NCBI GenBank assembly: GCA_030407315.1
Contig: JALQPE010002790.1
Coordinates: forward strand, 1 to 64,000
Length of the DNA: 64,000 bases
Direction: 5' to 3'
DNA from: Asparagopsis taxiformis
Taxonomy: Eukaryota; Rhodophyta; Florideophyceae; Bonnemaisoniales; Bonnemaisoniaceae
Below, one piece after another: positions 21,664 through 33,045 of this stretch; position 1 is the stretch's first letter; the number at the start of each line of letters is the position of its first letter. The notes under the pieces were generated by a model that ran no database searches, had not been told where the DNA came from, and worked only from the letters and a program-made list of their open reading frames with translations. The position numbers and the translations under genes are program-made.

Positions 21664-24299
21664 GAGGGGTGGTGTGGTTGTTGGATGAGATGAGGGCGAA
21701 TTGGGTTTGGCTAGTTGTGCGTTTTATAGAGATAGTTGTGAGAGAGAGGGCGGAATGAATTGAGCTAGACTTATGGTGGATAGGAATCAGGGATGTTTTT
21801 TCAGGAGGAGGCACGCTTGCTCAATTGAGTTTGAGTGGATATTGTACACGGACATGCGGCAACGTTTCGCTTGCAATGTCAAATGATGTAGTCGTGTTGC
21901 GTTTGTTGATGCTTGTTGAAGAGATGTAAACAGACACGTTGCAAAACGATCGATATGGTATATAATTCCTGGAAATGTGAGGCTGTACACGTGTGCGATA
22001 GGGTTTGTGATTATGTACACGTGGGGAAATGCTGGGAAGTGACATTGCTGGACTGCGCATTGCGGTTGGATTGGCCGGAATTGGCGACAGTTGTAGTGAC
22101 GGAGTAGTCAGGGCGGATGCACTGCCATTCGGACGGGTAGACATTGTTGCTCAATCATCACTCGCAACGACCGACCAGTGCGGTGCGGTGCGAATGGTAG
22201 CCTCCTTGCGAGTCGCGGATCGTCAGCGCCTTGCTGTCCCGGAAGTGTACGCGGTGGATGATACAAGCGTGGTGCTGGGTGGCGATGTGTCGCCACGGAT
22301 GCATATCCAACGGCACGGCACGGCACGGCACGACCGACGGCAACGGCTGCGTGGGCAAGTCAAGTCAGGCGATGACAAATGTAAGCGTCTGTAAATAGGG
22401 AAAGATCGACGACAGCCACGACGGAGATGATCCGTGCAGACAGATAGGTACAGAGATTCTGGTAGGATCTCGCGTCGAAATGAGACCGATCATTGGTGCG
22501 GCCGGGTCGTGTGATAATTCCCATGCATGGCAACAAATCAAATTTGGTCTCGCCACACCTCTCTTCGTCGTCATTCCCGGCACAAACGAGCAAACCAACC
22601 GCCATCTGCCATTCGTCCACATGTGACCCCGCGCAGCTTACAGAAACCCACACTATTTTCGACGGCATACACGGCAGCACTCGCTGATCCGCGCAGGGGG
22701 CGTGCCAAAGTTGGATAGATAGCCAGATAAATATACGCACCAAACCAGCTCGACAGCGCGTATATCCATGACCAATGCAATCCGCCTCTGCCGCGCCGAG
22801 ATGGCCTTGTCCCGTCGTCATAACCGTGCGCAACGACATGTGGCGTCGGACACGCGCATGCACTTTGGTCACCATGACGTGCGTGGCATACATCGCGTAC
22901 ATGCGTATGCAAGCATCAATTGATCAATGTGCGCATTGTCGCGCGATCGACCGCTTGTTGTCGCGCTTTCCGCATCGCATGGCGTGCAATCTCGCCCGTG
23001 ATCATCGACGCTTCCCCTGCCGTCGCCGCCGGCATCTGCATGACGCGTTGCGCAACACACCGGCCCGGAAAGTGACTGGACGCGCTGGATCGCGCCGGGA
23101 AGACGGCTGGAGAAACGGATGTTTTTCGCGCGTCGAAACGTAACAGGGGGGAGATGTATGAATTTGGCGCAGAAACATCCCCTCTTTCTGTATGTCGCGC
23201 CGATACGCCCTGATGGCGTGGTGTGGGCTGGATGCGATGCGATGCGATGCGATGCGGTGTACTGTGTGCCCACTCGTGGCGTTTCTCCGTGCCGGATGGC
23301 TGCGCGTTGCGGCTGGGGATTCCTACGCTGGATGCGCGGCGTTGCGCGAGGGAGGTGTCTGTGGAGGGGATGGTCGGCTTTGGGTGGGACGCGTGTGGAC
23401 ATTGTTGCTGTGGAGTGAATAGGGCGGATCATAGATTGTGGGAGGGCGATGCTCCCCCTTGATGGATAAATTTAGGTGCAGATGTGGATGGATGGAGCAT
23501 CGGGTTGTGGAAAATGAAATTGGTTTTCAATTGTTTTCAAATGTTTGGGTTTTGTTGGTTTGTTTTGCCGCCAAATGGGAATACACTTGCATGTTTGTTA
23601 CACTTGTGTATAATCGCCGCTGCAAACACACCCGAGTTTGTCGCGCGCATTAATCGCATCTATCTGCGGTGCGCGCGAGATGCCGCCATGCAATGTTGTC
23701 GCATTGTCGCATGCATGACACTGTTGTTGCGATGTGTATGTAGACGCCACTATCGACAGGTATGTCGTAGGGTTGATTGGTTGCGTTTCCCGACGTGTCG
23801 GTTGAAACATGCGGTGCGTGCCGGCAAAGAGATTTGAGATAAATTTACGAACATCAAACAAGTCTATATCCAAACCAGTCGAACAATCGATATTCAAATT
23901 AATCGCGTAAAAAATAAAGCAACCACACCTCAACGCATCGCATCGCATCGTAATAACCGCTATAATCCTCAACCCAACTCGTCTCGATTTACAGCTGACG
24001 ACAACGCGCCCGACCGTCTCAATGCATCTTTCCCAACCATCCAAACATCCGCATCGACGCGCGCACACGTAACATCACATGGCCTACAACGCGATGTGCG
24101 ACCTGCCACCCTTCGTCTCGCAACACTCCACACGTGTGACGCACACATCCTCGTCCAGCAAATCACCCATATATAACGTTACCAATCAAACGCGCGCCAC
24201 ATATCCAATCAGCGCCATTACACTCTTTCAAATAGGCCCCAATCAGCGCCATCTGCATCGCATCGCGCGCGCAGTCGTCCCAACCCGCGCGACACCACG
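21664..24299. other. Intergenic region, no convincing gene
   Basis: About 2.6 kb lie between the divergent FAD-protein and GT61 genes. Overlapping frames occur on both strands but none shows a domain. There are short simple repeats (GCGATGCGATGCGATGCG near 23235, GCATCGCATCGCATCG near 23937, CGGCACGGCACGG near 22313). It must contain both promoters. Confidence 0.45.
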
Positions 24300-25682
24300 A
24301 TGTACCGCGCGCTTCTGCTGGTCGTGCTGGTCGCGCGCGTCGTCGCGACGCCCGACTTTTGCCACGCCGATCCGCGCGTGCGCTTCCGACACACGCGATG
24401 CGCTGCGGAGAATGACGCGATAGAAACGGGAATCTTCGTGCCGTATCTACCGTACAATCCCTACCACAGTCTGCACGACCATCTCTGGGCGCTGTCGCAT
24501 TATCTCTCCCATTGCACGCGTCCGGGCACCAAACGCGTCATCTACGCCGGTAAGGGCGCCATCGATCTCGCCGCGTGTCGCAAACGCTCCGACGCGCCGC
24601 GCACCCAGCTCGGTCTCTGGATGCCCTGTGTGTTTGGACTGCTCGCGCGTCACTATGGTATCGCTGTCGCCGATCTTCGTGCATACCCCAAAAACGCCTC
24701 GTGGCCCGCCGTCGCCGCCGTCGTCGGTTGCGTCAAACAGGCAGTGCTGTTCGGCGTCGAGCCCGCCACCAATGGCGTGCCCGGCTACGGGAAGACGCAC
24801 GGCTTTTTCAGAGGCATGTCGTGGTTTGGCGCCGATTGTGGCGGCACGCATGCCAGAGGGTCGTGTTTTCAGTTTGAGGAAACGACATCGGGTATTGTGC
24901 CGTTGCCCGATGTGTACAAGGCGAGCGCGCTGCGCGCCATTCGTGACGCTGTGTACGAGTATTTGCAGGTGGAAAGTGTGGTTTCGCACGGTAAACGTGT
25001 AAATGTGCTCGTGTACGATCGGAATGATACGCGTTGGAGACAGTGGACAAATGCGCTGCCGATTGTCGAGCGGTTGCGCATGGATAGCGCGCTGAATGTT
25101 CGGTATGTTCGCAGTACGCCGGTGTCGTTTTTCGCGCAGGTCGAGCTGTACTACTGGGCGGATGTGGTGATTGCGCCGCATGGCGCGGCGATGGCGAGCA
25201 CGATTTTCATGCGTCCCGGCGCGGATATCGTGGAGATTTTCACGTCGTGCGACGCCAATGTCGTGCAGAATCGGTACATGCCGCAGACGTGGACGGGGTG
25301 GCATCCGTATCTACTCGGGCTGCATTTGCAGTATGTACAGTGTCATGTGACGAGTAGCGGGGTGAAGAGGGAGGAGGAATTGGACAGTGGATTGGAAGCG
25401 TTTTATGTTGTGACGGGCAAGCCGCATATGGTCGATGTGGAACAGGTGATGCCGGTGATTGAGAGTGCGATTGCTCGACAGCGGGAGCGGGTGTCTCGTG
25501 GGCGTGAAGTGGGGCAATCGTATCGGGTGACGGATGCGGTATCGATAGCGGACGATTTGGGTCGGAACGTTTCTGGACTCGAGTGGATGTATGGCGTCAT
25601 TGGGTTTACGTGTGTTATTCTATGCTCGTTTTCAGTGGTGGCGAAACGGGCGGGGAGAAGGAAGAAGTTTGAGACGGACTGA
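24300..25682 (+). CDS. GT61-family glycosyltransferase, membrane anchored
   Basis: The product is 460 residues. A hydrophobic N-terminus (residues 3-16, LLLVVLVARVVA) looks like a signal peptide. The hallmark is in the C-terminal half: a WADVVIAPHGAAMAS run followed by FMRPGADIVEI (residues about 282-310), which matches the HGAxLTN...FMxPG..VIEI region of GT61 enzymes such as plant xylosyltransferases and EOGT/POMGNT2 types. A second hydrophobic segment near the C-terminus (about 429-446, GVIGFTCVILCSFSVV) is followed by a basic tail (KRAGRRKKF), so it may be type I membrane-bound, unlike the usual type II Golgi enzymes. Acceptor and sugar donor cannot be told. The start at 24300 gives the signal peptide directly. 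Confidence 0.8.
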   Translation: MYRALLLVVLVARVVATPDFCHADPRVRFRHTRCAAENDAIETGIFVPYLPYNPYHSLHDHLWALSHYLSHCTRPGTKRVIYAGKGAIDLAACRKRSDAPRTQLGLWMPCVFGLLARHYGIAVADLRAYPKNASWPAVAAVVGCVKQAVLFGVEPATNGVPGYGKTHGFFRGMSWFGADCGGTHARGSCFQFEETTSGIVPLPDVYKASALRAIRDAVYEYLQVESVVSHGKRVNVLVYDRNDTRWRQWTNALPIVERLRMDSALNVRYVRSTPVSFFAQVELYYWADVVIAPHGAAMASTIFMRPGADIVEIFTSCDANVVQNRYMPQTWTGWHPYLLGLHLQYVQCHVTSSGVKREEELDSGLEAFYVVTGKPHMVDVEQVMPVIESAIARQRERVSRGREVGQSYRVTDAVSIADDLGRNVSGLEWMYGVIGFTCVILCSFSVVAKRAGRRKKFETD

Positions 25683-26972
25683 GATGGCGACTAGGGGATG
25701 GATCGGTTGGTTTTTTGAACGGTGTAGATAGATGTCGGGATGCGGTTGTTGGACGCATGTCTGTAGGGGACGTAGATAGAGTTTAGTGGAGATTGGGTGT
25801 GCACGCAATTGATTGGGTGAATTATTTTTTTTATTCCCCCATTCATGCAATGTCTGGCGCGCCGACGCAGATGTGTTTCCAACATTGACAAAGCTACCGA
25901 CGACCATTCGATATTGTACTGCTCGTACACGTAAATGCACGTCAGTCGTTGTTGCTTTACAAACAACATGTTTATTACTCGGCACGGCGCGCGATATACA
26001 CTCGTTTTCCATTGGCGACGACAGGCACACTTACAACTTGTACAATTTCACGGCCAATCAAAACGCCACGTGAACAAGTGAATGTACGCACAACTCCATC
26101 GGCGACACAAGATGCATTCAAGCGGCGCGTGCGCCGGAAATCGGCGGCGTCGGGTTTTGATTTTGGCATCGTCGTGGAGCGCGAGCTGGGGAGCATCCGA
26201 CGTTGATTTATTCAAACGTCCAATTTGTTCTCCCTTCTCACCGTCGTTTCCGGCCATTGTGCTGGCGCAACTTGTCTTGCCGACGATTGGTGGCCGTGTC
26301 CACGGCGATGCGGCATCGACGCCGCTAGAATCACCCAGTGGAACCGTTTGCCTGCCCCGATGCATGTATATGCACGCGCGTGTAGACCGCCGCCGCTCGC
26401 TCGCGCCGTACAGTAGACCTGCGTACGGAACGCGTGTATGCGCGCGCATAGTAGCCGCACGCCGCACGATCGTCCCGTGGCTACAGCGCTTTTTCCAGCA
26501 ATGCGGTCGCCGTCACTGCGCGCAAATCCCCTCCGTAGATGCCACATACATCTCCGAGGCGCTGTCAGCATTTACCCGCCGGCTACACGCGCCGCTACCA
26601 GTCGCGCAAGCGTGCGATTCCGCGTCTGACGTCGCCGCTTCCCGCACCGGTATCCCGCGCGCCGCTGGTACGTGCCGAGCGCATGATGATGCCGGACGAT
26701 GTTGGCTTGGACAAATGCGGCAGCATACTGCATGCGCACTGTAATCGCGCTTCGGGTGTGGTTTTGCAACATTCCGTTAATACTTGCAGCATCTCGTCGA
26801 GCAAAACATGTTTGGCACCCGCGACGCATGCGTGTCATGAATACCATAACGCCATTTACGTGTCGTTGTTAGACCCTGCGAGCTCAACAATAACAATCCT
26901 GAATTTCGTCTAGTCTACCTATCTACCACAAGATATAATACACCCTAACCACAGCCATGCGCACCGCGCCAA
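25683..26972. other. No convincing gene; possible small minus-strand frame
   Basis: The minus-strand frame 26169-25975 (about 64 residues, starting MPKSKPDAADFRR and containing IGREIVQVVSVPVV) looks somewhat protein-like but has no known match. A longer plus-strand frame at 26082-26744 is Arg/Ala/Ser-rich and is probably a composition artefact. Confidence 0.3.
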
Positions 26973-27572
26973 TCACCGCACAAACAACCGCCGCCCGTCA
27001 CGCTGCTCCGCGCCGTCGCACGGCAGCCGCGTCTGCACCAGCGCCGGCGGGCAGGCGGCGCGGAGCGGGTCTGCAAGCGCGTGCACAATGCCCCAACTGG
27101 AGCGTTTCTGCACTCGGTGATCATTGTCCAGCGTATGCGTCGACAGGTCGCGCGATAACTGCTGCTTGCACGCGTCGAGACGCGCGTGCAGAAACTGTTC
27201 CCGTTGGTGCGCGCTCTGCGCCAGCTCGTTCAGACGCAGCTCCGCCTCCGTCTTGTCCGCGACCGCGACGCGCAGTAGATGCAGCGCGTGCGCGAGCTCC
27301 GCCTTGAGCTGCTGGATCTCTTCGTGCGCGCACGCGCAGTGCGGCGAGATGTCGCGCTGCGTCGTGTAGGAATGCCGTTTGCGTTTGTGCCGCAAGCGCG
27401 GCGTGTCGGAGCGGACGGGTGCCGGCGGTGGTGCGCGAGGGCGCGTCCAGACAGAGCTTGTGGTCGTGCTTATGGTGGACGAACAGGGGGACGCTGTGTG
27501 CGGATGCAGATAGCGCGTGTGCGTGCGATGCATTGCACAGGGGCGCGCGTGCGATTGCGCAGTGAGATGCAT
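26973..27572 (-). CDS. Small coiled-coil protein of unknown function
   Basis: Read from the Met at 27572 it gives about 199 residues. The N-terminal third is His/Thr/Pro-rich and disordered. The middle (about residues 85-145) is a heptad-rich helix: EEIQQLKAELAHALHLL, then DKTEAELRLNELAQ. Basic residues (RHKRKRHS) just before the helix resemble a bZIP basic part, but the Asn/Arg signature of bZIP factors is absent, so I do not call it one. The frame extends upstream to 27722, but the Met at 27572 has a better context. It is divergent from the C2-protein gene at 28169, with a shared upstream region of about 600 bp. Confidence 0.45.
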   Translation of the reverse strand: MHLTAQSHARPCAMHRTHTRYLHPHTASPCSSTISTTTSSVWTRPRAPPPAPVRSDTPRLRHKRKRHSYTTQRDISPHCACAHEEIQQLKAELAHALHLLRVAVADKTEAELRLNELAQSAHQREQFLHARLDACKQQLSRDLSTHTLDNDHRVQKRSSWGIVHALADPLRAACPPALVQTRLPCDGAEQRDGRRLFVR

Positions 27573-28168
27573 TGTTGAATGATGGATGGATGGATTGGGG
27601 TGGTGGTGGTGGACGATGTTGACCAATGTGTGTTTATAGGATGGTTGCAAGTTGAAAGGAAACGTTGATAGGCCGTCAACGGGACGTTGGATCTCTCGAT
27701 GCGCTATGGGTGTCATCTCCAACGGCTAGATCGCGCGGTGGACAAAGGCGCGCGCCGTTTCCGACCACGTGGACAGGTGGACACGTGGATGACAGCCAGT
27801 CGCAACCCTAAAATATACAGCGATGGAATTGATATGATAGCGGCGGATTGAATTGAATTGTGCGACACGTGGCCGCGCAATGGCGCACTTGAATGCGGCC
27901 AAGTCGTGTCGGTGGATCGCACGAGCGCAACGTGTAGCGCGTGCAGACGAGTCGCTGTGCCGATTCGACGCCGGCTGCTAATTTCGCGTCCAGATTGTCT
28001 GTGATTTGTGTTTCGAATGCCGCTACGCATCGGCAATTGCTCCGCTCCCCTCTGTCTCTCCGTCGCGTGCAGAGCCTTTATAATCGCGCCGCGCCACGCC
28101 GCGCCGCGCACTCACCATCCATCGTCGCCGCTCGCTGCCCGGCTGCAATTTATTCGTCGCCCACCGAA
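27573..28168. promoter_or_regulatory. Divergent upstream region
   Basis: About 600 bp lie between the divergent start codons at 27572 (minus) and 28169 (plus). A TATA-like CCTTTATAATCGC lies at about 28075, some 90 bp before the C2-protein start. No specific operator can be named. Confidence 0.35.
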
Positions 28169-29251
28169 ATGGGTCGTGGAGGCGCCGCTGCTGTGCTAAC
28201 CAAATCGTCCGTACCCGCCCCGTTTGTCGCGCCGCTACGTCCGGCGTCGACCCCGCATCTGCGCGACGCCCTGTCGGACGACGACACAGAGGTCACCAGT
28301 ATTCGGTTACAGTATCCGCGCTCGTCGCGTCTCCTCCTCGGCACCACCGCCAATATCCATCAACCGGCGTTTTTCAAGGCGCTGGAGACCCGTCATCCGC
28401 TCGAGATCTCCCTGGAATGCCATGCGTTGACGCCGCCCCTGTCGATTTTCGGCCGCGTTTCCCGCGCCAATCTCCGCCCCTTTGCGCTCTTCTTCTATCG
28501 CGCCTCGCCGAACGACGAGTGGAAATTGATCGGACGCACCGAAACTGTCGCGCACGATCTGTTGCATCGTTTTGTGACCAAGTTGAAGGTGTGCTGTGCG
28601 ACGATGACCGATCGTATGAAGATGTTGCGCGTCGAAATTTATCATCATCGAATCAAGGGCGAGCAAATGGCCGATCAGTTGTTCATCGGATCGGCGCAAT
28701 GTACGTTGGATGATATTATTTCAGAACCTTTATTGCGCAAACAGTTGCGTTTGGAATCGGCGAAAACGGCAGAGCCAGGGAGTGCGATTCTATCGGCAGA
28801 CGCGATTCGACCGTCGGATTCGTCGGTCAAGTTTGCACTGCATGTCGATATGGCGTCGGTGACCAAGGGCAATCATCGCGTGTTTTTCGTCTTCTCGAGA
28901 CAGATGCAATCGGGCGATTACACACCCATATATCGGTCGGAAGTGCTCGGGAAGGATGAGAAAAAGTTCAAGCCGCTCGTGAGAGAGTTGTGCGCTGTCA
29001 CAACGGGTGTGGATGATAAATTGTTACGATTGGAGGTTTTCCAATTTGCGCAACGAGGCGCGCACACCAAACTCGGATTCATGCAGACCAGTGTGGATAA
29101 ACTGCGCACGACAAAATCGCACGCAAGCTTGTTGTGGTGGCCGGCGACATCTTCGGATGACGATGCGGTGATTGAAATCGGCAGAGTTGTAGTTATTGAA
29201 GCGTGCGTGGAAAAGACACTGCTTCGCTTCCGACTGCGTGTCACGCAATGA
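28169..29251 (+). CDS. Copine-like protein with two C2 domains
   Basis: The product is about 360 residues from the ATG at 28169, chosen because upstream in-frame sequence has no domain. The first C2-like domain (about residues 80-195) begins LEISLECHALTP and has FALFFYR, then LRVEIYHHR and ADQLFIG. The second (about 225-345) has HVDMASVTKG, then VFFVFSRQM and LLRLEVFQF. This pairing, with a WKLIGRTE-type strand, resembles the two C2 domains of copines, which bind membranes in response to calcium. Copines normally carry a vWA domain after them; here the protein ends after C2B. Calcium-coordinating Asp residues are sparse, so calcium binding is uncertain. Confidence 0.65.
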   Translation: MGRGGAAAVLTKSSVPAPFVAPLRPASTPHLRDALSDDDTEVTSIRLQYPRSSRLLLGTTANIHQPAFFKALETRHPLEISLECHALTPPLSIFGRVSRANLRPFALFFYRASPNDEWKLIGRTETVAHDLLHRFVTKLKVCCATMTDRMKMLRVEIYHHRIKGEQMADQLFIGSAQCTLDDIISEPLLRKQLRLESAKTAEPGSAILSADAIRPSDSSVKFALHVDMASVTKGNHRVFFVFSRQMQSGDYTPIYRSEVLGKDEKKFKPLVRELCAVTTGVDDKLLRLEVFQFAQRGAHTKLGFMQTSVDKLRTTKSHASLLWWPATSSDDDAVIEIGRVVVIEACVEKTLLRFRLRVTQ

Positions 29252-29596
29252 GTGTGGCAATGCGCCCTTTGCAGTCTATTTTGTACAGTTGTAATTAGAG
29301 TATTTTCTTGTTATAAATTTGATATCATTGGACACTTGTCGCGCCCTCATTGAAAGTGACCCCGTGTCTGGATTGATGAACAAAAATGCCAAATCTACGC
29401 ATCTCACAAACAATATCCAACTCGCTCGCAATAGCACTCGCGTCGATACAACACCAGCAAAAGTGACTACGACAACAACGACTGCAGTTTAGAAATCCTT
29501 TTGCAATTCCAATGGCCAACTCGACTACCAACACGCACACAACACTAATCAACGCCAACGCCCTTCGAAACGCACAAACGCACCGCGTCCCCAACC
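29252..29596. other. Short intergenic region
   Basis: It lies between the C2-protein stop and the transporter start. An AT-rich stretch (about 29300-29325) may serve 3' end formation. No gene is seen. Confidence 0.35.
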
Positions 29597-30925
29597 ATGC
29601 AATCGTCCAATAAACCGCCCGAGACCGTCGACATGGCGCGCCGCGTCACGCTGAGCACCAAGCGTCAACCGACGTCCCGAATGCGTCTCTGCATGGTCGT
29701 TCATTGCTTCATCTCCTTTGTCATCTGCAACATGGACCGCATCAACCTCTCCGTGTCCATACTCCCCATGCAACGACAATACAACTGGTCGGCACGCACG
29801 GCCGGTCTGGTGCAATCGGTGTTCTTCGCCGGCTACATGACGACGCAAATCATCGGCGGCTACGCGGCCGATCGCATCGGCGGACGCACCGTACTTGCGG
29901 GCGGGGTGTTCATCTGGAGTTTATCGACGTTGCTCACGCCGCTCGTCGCCGTTTCCATGCCGTTACTACTCGCCGCGCGTATCGTGCTCGGCGTCGGCGA
30001 GGGCGTCGCCATGCCGGCGATGAACGCCATTGTATCGGCGTATGTGCTTGCGGAGCAGCGCGCGCGTAGTCTTAGTTTTATATATTCGGGCATGTACGCC
30101 GGCTCGATTCTCGGTCTCTTACTGGCGCCTGTATTTATCGCGTATCTCGGCTGGCCGAGTGTGTTTTACTTTTTCGGCATCATCGGCCTCATCTGGGTGC
30201 TTGTGTTTCTACTGACGACGTATCCAACCGACAGTCGGTACGACGTGTTGCCGTTGCACGACGCGCAGGGGGAGGCGACGACAGTCGTGGAGACGGAACT
30301 GCGTGATGAAAAGCCGAGTTTGCGCGAGATATTTTCAAAACCTTGCATCTGGGCGATTATCGTCGCGCATTTCTGCTGCACATGGGGTTATTTCGTGTGT
30401 CTCACCTGGCTGCCGACCTATTTAAACTCGCGCTTCGATCGCGACGTGACGCAATCGGCGCTACTGTCCATGGCGCCGTGGGTAAGCATGTTTGTCTGCG
30501 CGAATATCGGCGGGTCGATCGCGGATAATCTCATCGAACGTCGCGGACTGTCCGTGACGCACACGCGCAAATTGATGCAATCGATCGGCTTTATTGGCCC
30601 GGCGGTCTTTCTGTCATTGACGCCGAGCGCGGCAAACGCATACGTCGCTATGGCGTATATCAGCACCGCGTTGGGGTTTGCGAGCTTCTCGCAAAGCGGC
30701 GTGTATGCAAACCATCAGGACGTCGGGCCGCGCATCGCCGGAACGCTGCTGGGCATTTCGAATACATTTGCGAGTCTGCCCGGCATTATCGGCGTGTATT
30801 CGACCGGTGTATTGTTGGAGGTGACGCACGGCAATTGGAACGCTGTGTTCGGTTTGGCCGTGCTGTTCTATCTGGTCGGACTCGTTGTCTACAATGTCTT
30901 TGCAACCGGTGAGCAGCAATGGTGA
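29597..30925 (+). CDS. MFS anion/phosphate transporter, SLC17/PHT4 type
   Basis: The product is 442 residues with 12 predicted membrane spans. NMDRINLSVSILPM in the first span region matches the R-x-N-L/M-S-V motif of SLC17 and plant PHT4/ANTR transporters. ADRIGGRTVL after span 2 is the MFS loop 2-3 signature, and RIVLGVGEGVAMPAMN matches the family's span 4 motif. The C-half has WLPTYL and AGTLLGISNTFASLPGIIG, also typical. Family members move phosphate, glutamate or other organic anions with sodium or proton coupling. Location could be plastid envelope, Golgi or plasma membrane; no clear transit peptide is visible. A second possible start is the Met at 29633. Confidence 0.88.
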   Translation: MQSSNKPPETVDMARRVTLSTKRQPTSRMRLCMVVHCFISFVICNMDRINLSVSILPMQRQYNWSARTAGLVQSVFFAGYMTTQIIGGYAADRIGGRTVLAGGVFIWSLSTLLTPLVAVSMPLLLAARIVLGVGEGVAMPAMNAIVSAYVLAEQRARSLSFIYSGMYAGSILGLLLAPVFIAYLGWPSVFYFFGIIGLIWVLVFLLTTYPTDSRYDVLPLHDAQGEATTVVETELRDEKPSLREIFSKPCIWAIIVAHFCCTWGYFVCLTWLPTYLNSRFDRDVTQSALLSMAPWVSMFVCANIGGSIADNLIERRGLSVTHTRKLMQSIGFIGPAVFLSLTPSAANAYVAMAYISTALGFASFSQSGVYANHQDVGPRIAGTLLGISNTFASLPGIIGVYSTGVLLEVTHGNWNAVFGLAVLFYLVGLVVYNVFATGEQQW

Positions 30926-33045
30926 TTGATTGTTGTGGAAATGTGTGCCGCGCAGCCGCGGCTCGGCGGCATTTGCTGCGTCGTTATGGAAGTTGGAGGT
31001 GGTAGTGTTGCTGTATTGACGTCATCGTTGCGACGTATAGTGAATACATTTCGCCTTGTAAATATGTTGGGATGGGCGACTGAAATATACCAGTGTGTTG
31101 CGGGCGGTTGCGTCTTATTCGACCGTGACACAATAGACACTTTGCATCGGTGGTGACTCTTTGTGCGGGGGTGAAAATTGAAATTTCATTTTTATTATTT
31201 ATAAAACATTTTCTATTTTCTCGCTGATCAATCATCTTGGTATCGTGTGAATCAACATATGCACTCGACGAACGCAGTCGGCATTAGGTGGCCCACTGGT
31301 CCCTCATGAGGCGTCAGAGAGGGTGAGCACACAACCGGTCCACTGACAGCCTCGGATGATCGTAGCGGACCATTGCAACACAAACAAGTAGAGATAATCT
31401 CTTTACAGCGGCAGGTCCATGCAATTATACAGTATCCACCCACCAAATGCACCGTGTTTACCAGTAATAGCACAACATCTATGATACCGAAACCACCTCC
31501 AATCAAGCTCTCACAATACGCCCTCATCGCATCCAGCGCCGCCACCTCCCACCAGTAGCGCACTCCATAACCCGCCGGGCACGCGCGCTCGGGAGGACCC
31601 GTAGCCGCTCCGACGATGCCAATCACGCACAAGCATCACCACCACTGAGACGACGCCATGTTCAAACCCGCCATCAGCGGCCAGATCCATCCACACTCGT
31701 CAGCAGTTTTCGCTCGGGTAGAAACCAGCGCATCGCACCTGTAGCTCGCCCGATCGTCAAGCGCTGCTCCCGACACTCCAACCGTCCCGCTGTCGTCGGA
31801 GAACGTCACGTGAATTCATCCCCTTTCTCGCACATCCGATCGCGCTCATTCGCCCGCGTGGTCCCGACTACCCAGCCGCTCGCGCAGCCGGTGAGCATTC
31901 ATAACTGTCGAGTCGCCCGTTGCGTCGAATATGACGCTGTCACAACTGTGCATATGTTCTACGTCAGAGATGATACATTATATCGTATTCGTCTCCGATC
32001 ATCACATCTCCTCGTGGTCCTTTCATACTGACATAAGATTTCACTACCGGCCGCCATCACCCGATGCAGCAATACCAACGCGCCATGTTCCAGTTTACGA
32101 GCAGAAATTGGAGGGTTGAATCCCGAGCACGGCTGATGTCACGTGGGAAATCACAGATGCACTATCACGATACACGACGAGAAGTCACGTGGGGAGGTGC
32201 GGGGTGTGGCATGGCATCGCATAGCATGGCGTTTTGTTCACATAGTGCAATCGCCGAGTGACGCGCGTGTGAATTTCCGCACCGATGACCAATGTATGAT
32301 GCGTTGGAAGCATCATGTCTGAATTTTAATGCGCTGGCTGTCGCTTGCTGGCGGGAAGGTATCGCGATGGAATACAGGTAGGGGGCTTGCCGTGCATATT
32401 TCAACCATTGTGCAAAATTTCATTCACGCTGGGGCGTCGGGGAATCCAGGAGGCATCACATTGATAGATTACACAATGCTAAGGGAGGACTCTTTTTCGC
32501 GTAGAAGTGTAGACGTTTTATTAGGCGAGGCTGTCTACGTTGTTGCAAACTACAAACATCTTTTATTTGACACCGCTACTACAAGTCGTCTTGTCCAGGT
32601 CGTATCACAAGCATTTTGACAATGCAATACTCATAATTTACACGTGTCACGGGGTACAATCTATGTGCGCCGTGTCCACGGTGACACGAGAAATAATTAT
32701 AGATTGCTACTAAGGTATGGTTACTGTAGTAGCCTACTACAGTATACTGTATTATACGATGTAACGATGGAAAGTTTCCATCGGAAACTGCACCTCCTAT
32801 CCTCGCTTTAACACCTACAAAGATACTGCTGTCCAAATATACTGAGTAAAGGCCGGGAGAAATTCTGCAAACCATGGCGAGCAATCGACTGTGCGCAAAG
32901 CTTTGCATTCAATTCTACCAGACATTAGCCATGATGCAATCGGCCGTCACAGGTGGCTACTTAACGCGCGTCTTCTGCGATCAAATCCGTACTTCTCATC
33001 ACTCAACAACCGCTACAGCATCAACTCGAATACAACACTATCGAA
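30926..33045. other. Intergenic region, no convincing gene
   Basis: About 2.1 kb. Two weak candidates exist: a minus-strand frame at 31632-31252 with one hydrophobic segment (IIDVVLLLVNTVHLVGG) and Cys-rich surroundings, and a plus-strand frame at 32329-32619 with no domain. Neither is supported enough to call. A palindromic cluster (GTAGTAGCCTACTACAGTA, about 32728) lies upstream of FAD copy B. Confidence 0.35.

Noticed and set aside
26082..26744. 220-residue plus-strand frame as a gene
   Set aside because: Composition is Arg/Ala/Ser/Cys-rich with no domain, and frames of similar length occur on the other strand in this GC-rich stretch.
27110..27290. Coiled-coil gene as a bZIP transcription factor
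   Set aside because: A basic patch and heptads are present, but the invariant N-x7-R signature and a continuous basic helix are not.
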